Of a stretch of 64,000 nucleotides of DNA, positions 24,794 to 32,003 are shown piece by piece (the first letter of the stretch is position 1; the number at the start of each line of letters is the position of its first letter). The stretch covers positions 2,129,501 through 2,193,500 of the forward strand of contig NZ_JALJWR010000001.1 of NCBI RefSeq assembly GCF_024169315.1. The letters run 5' to 3'. The DNA is from Pseudomonas migulae (GTDB lineage: Bacteria > Pseudomonadota > Gammaproteobacteria > Pseudomonadales > Pseudomonadaceae). The notes under the pieces are model-generated. The model was not told where the DNA came from. It ran no database searches and was given only the letters and a program-made list of their open reading frames with translations. The position numbers and the translations under genes are program-made.

Positions 24794-26611
24794 ATGTTTA
24801 TCTTGCGCCTCTTTTATCGCTTGCTGGTTCTGATCGTTGCGCTGCTGGGCGTGCTCCTGGCCGTGATTCTGTATTACGTCGCCAATCCCAAACTGCCGAC
24901 CTGGACGCCTGCGCAGCAGGTGCATTACCTGGAACAGTGGAGCGCGACCGACCGCCAGACCTACTACTTCACGCCCCAGGGCACTCAAGTCAAAGGCTTA
25001 CGCTACGACTGGTTCAGCGCGCTCGAACTGCCTTTCTCGCAACAACGATTTGCCGCTCCGGAGTACCTCGCACGCTTTGGTTTTCTGGTCGATCCCGGGC
25101 AAAAAACCACGCCCGGCAACCCCGGCAACCTGCCCGTGGGTTTTGCCCGCCATCAAAATCCTGGCAGCCAGGATCAGTTTCTGGACATCACCTGCGCCGC
25201 CTGCCACACCGGCGAGCTGCGCTTCAACGGCCAAGCCATCCGCATCGATGGCGGATCGGCGCAGCATGTCTTGCCGTCCAGCGTTCCTACACTGCGAGGT
25301 GGCAGTTTCGGACAGGCGCTGGTCGCCAGTCTGGCTTCGACTTACTACAACCCATGGAAATTCGAACGGTTCGCCCGCAACGTGCTGGGCCAGGACTACG
25401 ACGATCGGCATCAACAACTGCGTAAAGACTTCAAGACTTCGCTCGACACCTTCCTCAAAGTTGCCTGGAACGATACCCATCGAGGCCTTTACCCGACCGA
25501 GGAAGGCCCTGGCCGCACCGACGCGTTCGGGCGCATAGCCAACGCCAGTTTCGGTGACGCGATTTCCCCGGCCAACTACCGGGTGGCCAACGCTCCGGTC
25601 GATTACCCGCAACTGTGGGACATGTGGACCTTCGACTGGGTGCAGTGGAACGGCTCGGCACAGCAGCCGATGGCGCGCAATATCGGTGAGGCCCTGGGGG
25701 TAGGCGCCACGCTGAACTTCTTCGACAGCAACGGGCAGCCTCTTAGGGCGGACGACCGTTACCCGTCCAGCGTCCGAGTGCGCGATCTGCACCAGATCGA
25801 AGAAACCCTGCAGCGACTCAAACCGCCGGCCTGGCCGGAAGACCTGCTGGGTGCTATCGACAAACCGCTGGCGGCCAAGGGCCGTGCGCTGTTTGCGGAA
25901 AACTGCGCCGGTTGTCACGTCCCGCGGACGACCCGGGAAGGCGAGCGCTGGGTCCAGCATTTGCACATGCTGCCCGTCGACGTCATCGGCACCGATCCGA
26001 CTGCCGCGAACAACATCGCCAACCACCGTTTCGATCTGACGGCCCTTCAATGGGACCCCGCAGAGCTTGCGCAGATGGACGTGAAGTTGCACCCCGAACC
26101 CAAGGAACAACTGGACTTGAGCCAGCTGTCGGTGGCCAAGGGCCTGGCCTACGTCACCGCATTCGTCGAGAACCGGGCTTACCGCGAGGCCGGGATCACA
26201 GCGGCAGAAAAGCCACGGCTCGACGGCTTCGGCCTGCCGATCGGCGTTCGTGAAAAAATCGCCTACAAGGCCCGTCCTCTGGCGGGCGTATGGGCGACGG
26301 CGCCGTTTCTGCACAACGGTTCGGTGCCGAGCATCTATCAATTGCTCTCACCCCAGGATGAACGCGCGACCACCTTCTACAAAGGCACGTTCGACTACGA
26401 CCCGCGTCATCTGGGCTATCGCACCGAAGCCTTCACCAACGGTTTCCTGTTCGATACGCGCATTACCGGCAATCACAACAGTGGCCATGAATTCCGCGCC
26501 GGTGAGCGCGGCAACGGGGTCATTGGCCGGTTGCTGCAACCCGGGGAGCGCTGGGCGCTGCTGGAGTACCTGAAAGTGTTGGGCGGCCCGCTGGAGGCGC
26601 AATTGCCATGA
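24794..26611 (+). CDS. Membrane-anchored di-haem cytochrome c (peroxidase-like)
   Basis: This 605-residue protein has an N-terminal membrane anchor (about 5–29) and two c-type haem motifs, CAACH at 134–138 and CAGCH at 371–375. The second lies in 'KGRALFAENCAGCHVPR', typical of cytochrome c domains, and 'PLAGVWATAPFLHNGSVPS' resembles the conserved C-terminal part of the RoxA/cytochrome c peroxidase-like family. It is probably periplasmic. Its stop overlaps the start of the catalase-like gene, so both are made together. No good ribosome-binding site precedes ATG 24794 (AAGG is directly adjacent). The electron donor is unknown. Confidence 0.88.
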   Translation: MFILRLFYRLLVLIVALLGVLLAVILYYVANPKLPTWTPAQQVHYLEQWSATDRQTYYFTPQGTQVKGLRYDWFSALELPFSQQRFAAPEYLARFGFLVDPGQKTTPGNPGNLPVGFARHQNPGSQDQFLDITCAACHTGELRFNGQAIRIDGGSAQHVLPSSVPTLRGGSFGQALVASLASTYYNPWKFERFARNVLGQDYDDRHQQLRKDFKTSLDTFLKVAWNDTHRGLYPTEEGPGRTDAFGRIANASFGDAISPANYRVANAPVDYPQLWDMWTFDWVQWNGSAQQPMARNIGEALGVGATLNFFDSNGQPLRADDRYPSSVRVRDLHQIEETLQRLKPPAWPEDLLGAIDKPLAAKGRALFAENCAGCHVPRTTREGERWVQHLHMLPVDVIGTDPTAANNIANHRFDLTALQWDPAELAQMDVKLHPEPKEQLDLSQLSVAKGLAYVTAFVENRAYREAGITAAEKPRLDGFGLPIGVREKIAYKARPLAGVWATAPFLHNGSVPSIYQLLSPQDERATTFYKGTFDYDPRHLGYRTEAFTNGFLFDTRITGNHNSGHEFRAGERGNGVIGRLLQPGERWALLEYLKVLGGPLEAQLP

Positions 26612-27777
26612 TCATGACCACCTTCAAAAAAGATTTACCGATGCTCGCCCGGTTCTGGTTGTGGCTGGGGCGTCTGCTCGGCAAAACCCTGCTGATTCTG
26701 CTGTGCATCGGCCTGCTTGGCTGGGCGCTGGTGACCGCATGGTATGCCTGGCAGCACCGCGGCCCGGTCTCGGCGCTGGAGCAGATCCCGGATGGCGAAG
26801 CGGCCATGACCCGGGATGTGATTCAGACCGCCGTGCGCATTGTCGATCAACACCGTGAAAGCACCCGCTACCTGCGCGACGCCCATGCCAAGGCCCATGG
26901 CTGCGTGAAGGCCGAGGTGCAGGTACTGCCGGAACTGGCGCAGGACCTGCGTCGCGGCGTCTTCAGCGAACCGGGCAAGCGTTGGCAGGCGACCATGCGC
27001 CTGTCCAACGGCAACGCTTATCCGCAGTTCGACAGCATGCGGGATGCCCGGGGCATGGCGATCAAACTGCTGGATGTGCCAGGCAAGCAACTGCTCGGCA
27101 ACCGACAAGGGCAACACGAGCAGGACTTTGTGATGTTCAGCCATCCGAACTTCTTTGTCAGCGATGTCGCCGAGTACCGTCAGAATGTCGCGGCTCAGGC
27201 TGACGGAAAAAAGGTCATGGCGTTTTTTCCTGGCTGGGACCCGCGCACCTGGCAGATCCGCCATTTGTTTATCGCCCTGGCGACACTGTCGCCGCCGCCG
27301 GAAAGCCCGACACGCACCACTTATTTTTCGGTATCGCCCTACAAGTTCGGCGAGGCCAATGCCAAGTTCCGGGTGATGCCTGATGCGGAAAACTGCCCCG
27401 CCTACACCTTGCCCAAGCAGAACCAGGACCTGCCGAACTTCCTGCGTAACGCCCTGACTCAACAGCTGTCCACGGATCGGGTGCCGGCGTGTTTTGTCTT
27501 GCAGATCCAGCGCCAGGATGCGAACAGGTTCATGCCGATCGAGGACACCAGCATCGAGTGGCGCGAGCAGGATGCACCGTTCGAAACCGTAGCCCGGATC
27601 ACCCTGCCCCCTCAGGACTTCGACACCCCGGCGCAGAATCTGCAATGCGACAACCTGTCGTTCAACCCGTGGTTCGGTCTGGAGGCTCATCGGCCCATTG
27701 GCGGTATCAACCGGCTGCGCAAGGCCGTGTACGAAGCGGTCAGCGACTACCGGCATGCTCGCAACGCCGAGCAGTAA
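26608..27777 (+). CDS. Membrane-anchored catalase-family haem protein
   Basis: This 389-residue protein has one N-terminal membrane helix (about 16–45) and a catalase fold. A distal-histidine segment 'RDAHAKAHGCVKAEV', catalase-like 'FSEPGKRWQATMRLSNGNA', and a C-terminal 'RLRKAVYEAV' that could supply the proximal Tyr are visible. It is shorter than classical catalases and belongs to the SrpA-like catalase-related group, whose activity ranges from weak catalase to peroxygenase or fatty-acid chemistry. It is translationally coupled to a di-haem cytochrome and followed by its own terminator. Confidence 0.87.
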   Translation: MIMTTFKKDLPMLARFWLWLGRLLGKTLLILLCIGLLGWALVTAWYAWQHRGPVSALEQIPDGEAAMTRDVIQTAVRIVDQHRESTRYLRDAHAKAHGCVKAEVQVLPELAQDLRRGVFSEPGKRWQATMRLSNGNAYPQFDSMRDARGMAIKLLDVPGKQLLGNRQGQHEQDFVMFSHPNFFVSDVAEYRQNVAAQADGKKVMAFFPGWDPRTWQIRHLFIALATLSPPPESPTRTTYFSVSPYKFGEANAKFRVMPDAENCPAYTLPKQNQDLPNFLRNALTQQLSTDRVPACFVLQIQRQDANRFMPIEDTSIEWREQDAPFETVARITLPPQDFDTPAQNLQCDNLSFNPWFGLEAHRPIGGINRLRKAVYEAVSDYRHARNAEQ

Positions 27778-27787
27778 GCAGAAACGA

Positions 27788-27813
27788 AAAAAGCGACCCG
27801 AGGGTCGCTTTTT
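27788..27813 (+). terminator. Terminator of the cytochrome–catalase operon
   Basis: Stem AAAAGCGACCC/GGGTCGCTTTT with a tight loop, 12 bases after the catalase-like gene stop. Confidence 0.92.
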
Positions 27814-27848
27814 CAATGGAAGCCAGCCTGAGCCGAACCCCGGACAGC

Positions 27849-27873
27849 AAAAAGCCCGCATTTAGCGGGCTTT
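27849..27873 (-). terminator. Terminator of the tRNA unit (downstream copy)
   Basis: On the minus strand GCGGG … CCCGC followed by a T-run (stem AAAGCCCGC/GCGGGCTTT) lies about 40 bases after the tRNA-Asp 3' end. Confidence 0.9.
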
Positions 27874-27913
27874 CCGTGGTGACCTGGCGTTCAGCGTTCC
27901 AGGTTACCGAATA

Positions 27914-27990
27914 TGGCGCAGCGGACGGGACTCGAACCCGCGACCCCCGGCGTGACAGGCCGGTATTCTAACCGACTGAACTACCGCTGC
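27914..27990 (-). tRNA. tRNA-Asp (GTC), copy 2
   Basis: This is a 77-base cloverleaf with acceptor GCAGCGG/CCGCTGC, anticodon GTC in CCTGTCACG, T-loop GGTTCGAGTCC and an encoded CCA end. It is identical to the copy at 28274–28350. Confidence 0.97.
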
Positions 27991-28009
27991 GCGTAGCGTT
28001 GAAAGTAAG

Positions 28010-28085
28010 TGGTGGGTGATGACGGGATCGAACCGCCGACATTCTGCTTGTAAGGCAGACGCTCTCCCAGCTGAGCTAATCACCC
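28010..28085 (-). tRNA. tRNA-Val (TAC), copy 2
   Basis: This is a 76-base cloverleaf with acceptor GGGTGAT/ATCACCC, anticodon TAC in CCTTACAAG and encoded CCA. It lies 19 bases upstream (in transcription) of tRNA-Asp and is identical to the copy at 28370–28445. Confidence 0.97.
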
Positions 28086-28207
28086 TTTACCTTCGTTGCG
28101 GGGCGCATTGTGCCACAGATTTTCATAACATGTTGATTTAATTGATAAATAATTCAAAAAAATCTGAAAACCAGTGAAACGACGCATCCTGCAGGAACTT
28201 CAGGCAG

Positions 28208-28233
28208 AAAAAAACCCGCGTTAGCGGGCTTTT
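28208..28233 (-). terminator. Terminator between the two tRNA units
   Basis: On the minus strand a short stem (GCCCGC … GCGGGT) is followed by seven T residues, about 40 bases after the first tRNA-Asp, in the same relative place as the terminator at 27849–27873. Confidence 0.85.
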
Positions 28234-28273
28234 CCGTGGTGACCTGGCGTTCAGCGTTCCAGGTTACCGAATA

Positions 28274-28350
28274 TGGCGCAGCGGACGGGACTCGAACCCG
28301 CGACCCCCGGCGTGACAGGCCGGTATTCTAACCGACTGAACTACCGCTGC
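28274..28350 (-). tRNA. tRNA-Asp (GTC), copy 1
   Basis: This is a 77-base cloverleaf with anticodon GTC and encoded CCA. It and its 3' flank repeat the copy at 27914–27990 exactly, 360 bp away. Confidence 0.97.
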
Positions 28351-28369
28351 GCGTAACACTTGAAGCGAA

Positions 28370-28445
28370 TGGTGGGTGATGACGGGATCGAACCGCCGAC
28401 ATTCTGCTTGTAAGGCAGACGCTCTCCCAGCTGAGCTAATCACCC
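28370..28445 (-). tRNA. tRNA-Val (TAC), copy 1
   Basis: This is a 76-base cloverleaf with anticodon TAC and encoded CCA. It is first in the array by direction of transcription and is preceded by a good promoter (28467–28495). Confidence 0.97.
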
Positions 28446-28466
28446 TTCACTTTCGGTGTGGCGCGC

Positions 28467-28495
28467 ATTCTACGGAGCGACCTCACCTCTGGCAA
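28467..28495 (-). promoter_or_regulatory. Promoter of the first tRNA Val–Asp unit
   Basis: On the minus strand TTGCCA and TAGAAT are separated by exactly 17 bp and followed by a GC-rich discriminator (GCGCGCC), as in stringently controlled stable-RNA promoters. AT-rich sequence upstream could be an UP element. The second unit has only a weaker match (TCAACA-18-CACAAT, near 28107–28136). Confidence 0.8.
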
Positions 28496-28605
28496 GCACT
28501 TTTTTAAATAATTTTTTCAGGCCTTCCAAAGGCTTAGAGAAGGGTTGGCCTATGGCGCCACGAAGAGAATAATGCCCCACTTTGTATAAAGGAGAGACTC
28601 GCCCC

Positions 28606-29526
28606 ATGTGGTTCAAAAACCTGCTTATCTATCGCCTGACCCAAGATCTGCCTTTTGATGCCGAGGCGTTGGAAACTGCACTGGCCACCAAACTGGCGCG
28701 TCCCTGTGCAAGCCAGGAGTTGACCACCTACGGTTTCGTTGCGCCCTTCGGCAAGGGTGAGGATGCCCCCCTGGTGCACGTCAGCGGCGACTTCCTGCTG
28801 ATTAGCGCGCGCAAAGAAGAACGCATCCTGCCGGGCAGCGTCGTGCGCGACGCCGTGAAGGAAAAGGTCGAAGAGATCGAAGCCGAACAAATGCGCAAGG
28901 TCTACAAAAAGGAACGCGACCAGATCAAGGATGAAATCATCCAGGCCTTCCTGCCTCGTGCCTTTATCCGCCGCTCGTCGACCTTCGCAGCGATCGCGCC
29001 GAAACAGGGCCTGATCCTGGTCAACTCGGCCAGCCCGAAACGCGCCGAAGACCTGCTCTCTACCCTGCGTGAAGTGATCGGCACGCTGCCGGTACGTCCG
29101 CTGACCGTGAAGATGTCGCCGACCGCCACCATGACTGAATGGGTCACGACCCAGAAAGCCGCGGACGATTTTTTCGTGCTGGACGAGTGCGAACTGCGCG
29201 ACACCCACGAAGACGGCGGTATCGTGCGCTGCAAGCGTCAGGACCTGACCAGCGAAGAAATCCAGCTGCACCTGAGCACTGGCAAAGTGGTCACTCAGCT
29301 GTCGCTGGCGTGGCAGGACAAACTGTCTTTCGTCCTCGACGACAAAATGGTGGTCAAGCGCCTGAAGTTCGAGGATCTGCTGCAGGACCAGGCGGAACAG
29401 GACGGTGGCGAAGAGGCCCTCGGCCAGCTGGACGCGAGCTTTACCCTGATGATGCTGACCTTCGGCGACTTCCTGCCAGCGATGGTTGAAGCGTTGGGTG
29501 GTGAAGAGATGCCGCAAGGGATCTGA
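28606..29526 (+). CDS. rdgC: Recombination-associated protein RdgC
   Basis: This 306-residue protein begins with the RdgC signature '[18 protein letters not shown]' and matches the family along its length ('[19 protein letters not shown]', '[15 protein letters not shown]'). RdgC forms rings on double-stranded DNA and restrains RecA. ATG 28606 follows AAAGGAGAG; eight codons upstream are discarded. A long perfect hairpin with a T-run follows the gene. Confidence 0.95.
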   Translation: MWFKNLLIYRLTQDLPFDAEALETALATKLARPCASQELTTYGFVAPFGKGEDAPLVHVSGDFLLISARKEERILPGSVVRDAVKEKVEEIEAEQMRKVYKKERDQIKDEIIQAFLPRAFIRRSSTFAAIAPKQGLILVNSASPKRAEDLLSTLREVIGTLPVRPLTVKMSPTATMTEWVTTQKAADDFFVLDECELRDTHEDGGIVRCKRQDLTSEEIQLHLSTGKVVTQLSLAWQDKLSFVLDDKMVVKRLKFEDLLQDQAEQDGGEEALGQLDASFTLMMLTFGDFLPAMVEALGGEEMPQGI

Positions 29527-29550
29527 TTATCCAAATCGGCGGCGCCTGTA

Positions 29551-29628
29551 AAAGATCGCAGCCTGCGGCAGCTCCTACATTGGAATGCGTTTCCCTGTAG
29601 GAGCTGCCGCAGGCTGCGATCTTTTTTT
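29551..29628. repeat. Long perfect inverted repeat, likely also rdgC terminator
   Basis: Perfect 29-bp arms (29551–29579 and 29596–29624) of the type GATCGCAGCCTGCGGCAGC flank a 16-base loop and end in seven T residues. It differs in sequence from the GAGCAAGC-type REPs elsewhere in the window. It could stop transcription from rdgC. Confidence 0.9.
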
Positions 29629-29681
29629 GCGAGCAGCGTATGCTTAGCTCCCTAACGCTTTCTTACAATAAGGATCAGGCC

Positions 29682-30647
29682 ATGCGCGCACTGGCTGCAT
29701 TGAGTCGTTTTGTCGGCAACACCTTCGCTTACTGGGTACTGATTTTCGCCGTCGTGGCTTTCCTGCAACCGGCGTGGTTCATTGGCCTGAAAGGCGCCAT
29801 CGTGCCGTTGCTGGGGCTGGTCATGTTCGGCATGGGCCTGACCCTAAAACTCGAAGACTTCGCCGAAGTCGCTCGCCATCCATGGCGCGTGGCACTGGGC
29901 GTAGTCGCCCATTTCGTGATCATGCCCGGCGTGGCGTGGTTGCTCTGCCAGGTATTCCATCTGCCGCCGGAAATCGCCGTCGGTGTCATCCTGGTCGGTT
30001 GCTGCCCGAGCGGCACCTCGTCGAACGTGATGACCTGGCTCGCTCGCGGAGATCTGGCGCTCTCAGTGGCCATCGCGGCCGTGACCACCCTCCTCGCTCC
30101 GCTGCTGACTCCGGCGTTGATCTGGTTGCTGGCGTCGGCCTGGTTGCCGGTGTCGTTCATGGAGCTGTTCTGGTCGATCCTGCAAGTGGTGCTGCTGCCC
30201 ATCGTGCTCGGCGTGGTCGCCCAACGTGTGCTCGGTGATCGGGTTCGCCACGCAGTGGAAGTATTACCGCTGGTTTCGGTTGTCAGCATCGTGATCATCG
30301 TCACGGCTGTGGTTGCCGCCAGCCAGGCGAAAATCGCCGAGTCCGGCCTGCTGATCATGGCCGTGGTGATGCTGCACAATAGCTTCGGCTATCTACTGGG
30401 GTACTTCACCGGACGCCTGTTCAAGCTGCCACTGGCCCAGCGTAAATCCCTGGCGCTGGAGGTCGGCATGCAGAACTCCGGTCTGGGTGCTGCGCTGGCC
30501 AGTGCACACTTCTCACCGCTGGCGGCGGTGCCGAGCGCGTTGTTCAGTGTATGGCACAACATTTCCGGGGCGTTGCTGTCGACGTATTTCCGCCGCATGA
30601 GCGAGAAAGAAGATCGGGAAACAGCGGCTCGGCAAGCGACTGAGTAA
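29682..30647 (+). CDS. Bile acid:sodium symporter family (BASS) transporter
   Basis: This 321-residue membrane protein has about nine or ten helices and matches the BASS family: 'VGVILVGCCPSGTSSNVMTWLA' (quoted in part; the conserved crossover region) and 'EVGMQNSGLGAALA'. Bacterial members carry bile acids, pantoate, pyruvate or other organic acids with sodium; the cargo here is unknown. ATG 29682 has AAGGAT upstream, and 14 upstream codons are discarded. The same neighbour follows rdgC in P. aeruginosa as I recall. Confidence 0.9.
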   Translation: MRALAALSRFVGNTFAYWVLIFAVVAFLQPAWFIGLKGAIVPLLGLVMFGMGLTLKLEDFAEVARHPWRVALGVVAHFVIMPGVAWLLCQVFHLPPEIAVGVILVGCCPSGTSSNVMTWLARGDLALSVAIAAVTTLLAPLLTPALIWLLASAWLPVSFMELFWSILQVVLLPIVLGVVAQRVLGDRVRHAVEVLPLVSVVSIVIIVTAVVAASQAKIAESGLLIMAVVMLHNSFGYLLGYFTGRLFKLPLAQRKSLALEVGMQNSGLGAALASAHFSPLAAVPSALFSVWHNISGALLSTYFRRMSEKEDRETAARQATE

Positions 30648-30694
30648 GGGGCAAACTTGATCCCCGGTTTAATGATGGGCACTATACTGCGCAA

Positions 30695-30746
30695 CGCGAG
30701 GACGACCTCGCGGCTCGATCGAGTCATTAATCTGGGGACGACCCCG
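30695..30746 (+). promoter_or_regulatory. Guanidine-II (mini-ykkC) riboswitch
   Basis: Two short hairpins, each with an ACGA loop, lie just before gdx: CGCGAGG-ACGA-CCTCGCG (30695–30712) and GGGG-ACGA-CCCC (30734–30745), separated by about 20 bases and followed by the GGAGG ribosome-binding site at 30756. Paired stem-loops with ACGR tetraloops are the hallmark of the guanidine-II class, which turns on guanidinium exporters. A -10-like TATACT lies at 30683–30688. Confidence 0.88.
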
Positions 30747-30766
30747 TCAATCGATGGAGGTCTTTC

Positions 30767-31081
30767 ATGTCCTGGATCATTCTGTTTTTCGCCGGCCTGT
30801 TCGAAGTAGGCTGGGCTGTCGGCCTGAAATACACCGATGGTTTCAGCCGCCCTCTCCCCACCGCACTGACCGTCGCCGCCATGGCCATCAGCCTTGGTCT
30901 GCTCGGCCTCGCCATGAAGGAGCTGCCGCTGGGCACCGCCTATGCGATCTGGACAGGTGTGGGCGCCGTCGGCACGGTCATCGCCGGGATCATCCTGTTT
31001 GGTGAATCCATGGCGCTGTTCAGGCTCGCCAGTGTGGCTTTGATCATTGCCGGGTTGATTGGACTGAAAGTCAGCGCCTGA
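30767..31081 (+). CDS. gdx: Guanidinium exporter Gdx (SugE), SMR family
   Basis: This 104-residue small multidrug resistance protein has four helices. It carries the essential Glu13 and Trp16 in '[15 protein letters not shown]', and '[13 protein letters not shown]', the SugE/Gdx signature. Gdx proteins export guanidinium in exchange for protons and work as dual-topology dimers. The guanidine-II riboswitch directly upstream supports this role strongly. Confidence 0.95.
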   Translation: MSWIILFFAGLFEVGWAVGLKYTDGFSRPLPTALTVAAMAISLGLLGLAMKELPLGTAYAIWTGVGAVGTVIAGIILFGESMALFRLASVALIIAGLIGLKVSA

Positions 31082-31097
31082 TCATTATCCGCCCCTA

Positions 31098-31143
31098 CAA
31101 AAAAGCCCGCTCCCTTGGCGATACCGGGGGAGCGGGCTTTTTC
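31098..31143. terminator. Bidirectional terminator between gdx and the TenA-like gene
   Basis: A 15-bp stem (AAAAAGCCCGCTCCC/GGGAGCGGGCTTTTT) carries A- and T-runs on both sides and lies between the convergent genes. Confidence 0.92.
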
Positions 31144-31160
31144 ATGGCATGAACAACGGA

Positions 31161-31958
31161 TCAGCTTTCAGCCAGCGCCATGCGCTCACGCGCCACCACC
31201 GGAGCTTTCTCCACATATTCAAGCTGCATGCAGCGTTCCAGGAACAGGAACATGTAGTCGTAGCTCTTGCAGACGGCTTGACGCAATTCCGCTTGCAGGG
31301 CCTTGCTCGGGTTCATCCCCGCCAGCGTGCAGATGATTTCCAGCGCTTCCCATGGATGGGCGTCGTCGTACTGGGCATGCATCTTCAGCCACTTCATGGC
31401 CCGTTTGCGGTCTTCCTCGGGGAACGCTGCCGCGTAGACACCACTGGAACAGACCAGCGCCGACCATTCGCCGGTCGCGCCTTCAATGGCGTAATTGGTG
31501 GCGGCAATGGCAACGATCAACGAATCCGCCGAACTGGTGTGCCAGCACCAATGGCTCAAGGCGTGAAGCTCAGGGGCCACCTGTTGCGCCTGCAGATCCT
31601 CCAGGCTGACACCGTGAGCACGGCTCCAGTGCACCCAGTAATCGGCATGGTTCAATTCCACACGAATGTTGCGCATCAACCAGCGTCGCGCCATGTCCTC
31701 GCCGGGATGGCGGGCAAAACGGGTCTTGGTCAGGTTTTGTGCCATGTACAACGCGAACTGTTCGACCACCGGCCAGCCACCGATAAGGTAGTGACGCATG
31801 GTCCTTGCGCTGAGTTTGTTATCACGCATGCGCTTATACAATTCGTGTTCGACAACCCGGCGTTTACTCTTGCTGCAGTCCAGGATTAGTTGCTGAGCCC
31901 AGACGGGATAACTTGCAGCGTCCATGAGAGGGCCGGTTCGGTTGAATGTCTCGATCAC
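31161..31958 (-). CDS. TenA/PqqC-fold (haem-oxygenase-like) protein, possible diiron oxidase
   Basis: This 265-residue all-helical protein belongs to the TenA/PqqC superfamily. Candidate metal ligands are placed as in haem-oxygenase-like diiron oxidases: 'VVEHELYKRM', 'ELNHADYWVHW', 'AIEGATGEWS' and 'HAQYDDAHPWEALEI'. Such enzymes often perform oxidative cleavage of small molecules; older annotations call them TenA-like regulators. The GTG start at 31958 has AAGGA nine bases upstream. It lies 45 bases after rbdA on the same strand and may be cotranscribed. The substrate is unknown. Confidence 0.78.
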   Translation of the reverse strand: MIETFNRTGPLMDAASYPVWAQQLILDCSKSKRRVVEHELYKRMRDNKLSARTMRHYLIGGWPVVEQFALYMAQNLTKTRFARHPGEDMARRWLMRNIRVELNHADYWVHWSRAHGVSLEDLQAQQVAPELHALSHWCWHTSSADSLIVAIAATNYAIEGATGEWSALVCSSGVYAAAFPEEDRKRAMKWLKMHAQYDDAHPWEALEIICTLAGMNPSKALQAELRQAVCKSYDYMFLFLERCMQLEYVEKAPVVARERMALAES

Positions 31959-32003
31959 TGTCGGATTCCTTTTGATTGTGATTGTAAGGATCAGCAGGAG
32001 ATT

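Noticed and set aside
27849..28445. Possible integration (att) site or genomic island at the tRNA genes
   Set aside because: No integrase or phage-like genes on either side; the repeat is explained by tandem duplication of the tRNA unit.
30657..30688. Full sigma70 promoter for gdx (TTGATC … TATACT)
   Set aside because: The spacing is 20 bp, too long for confidence; only the -10-like element is mentioned.
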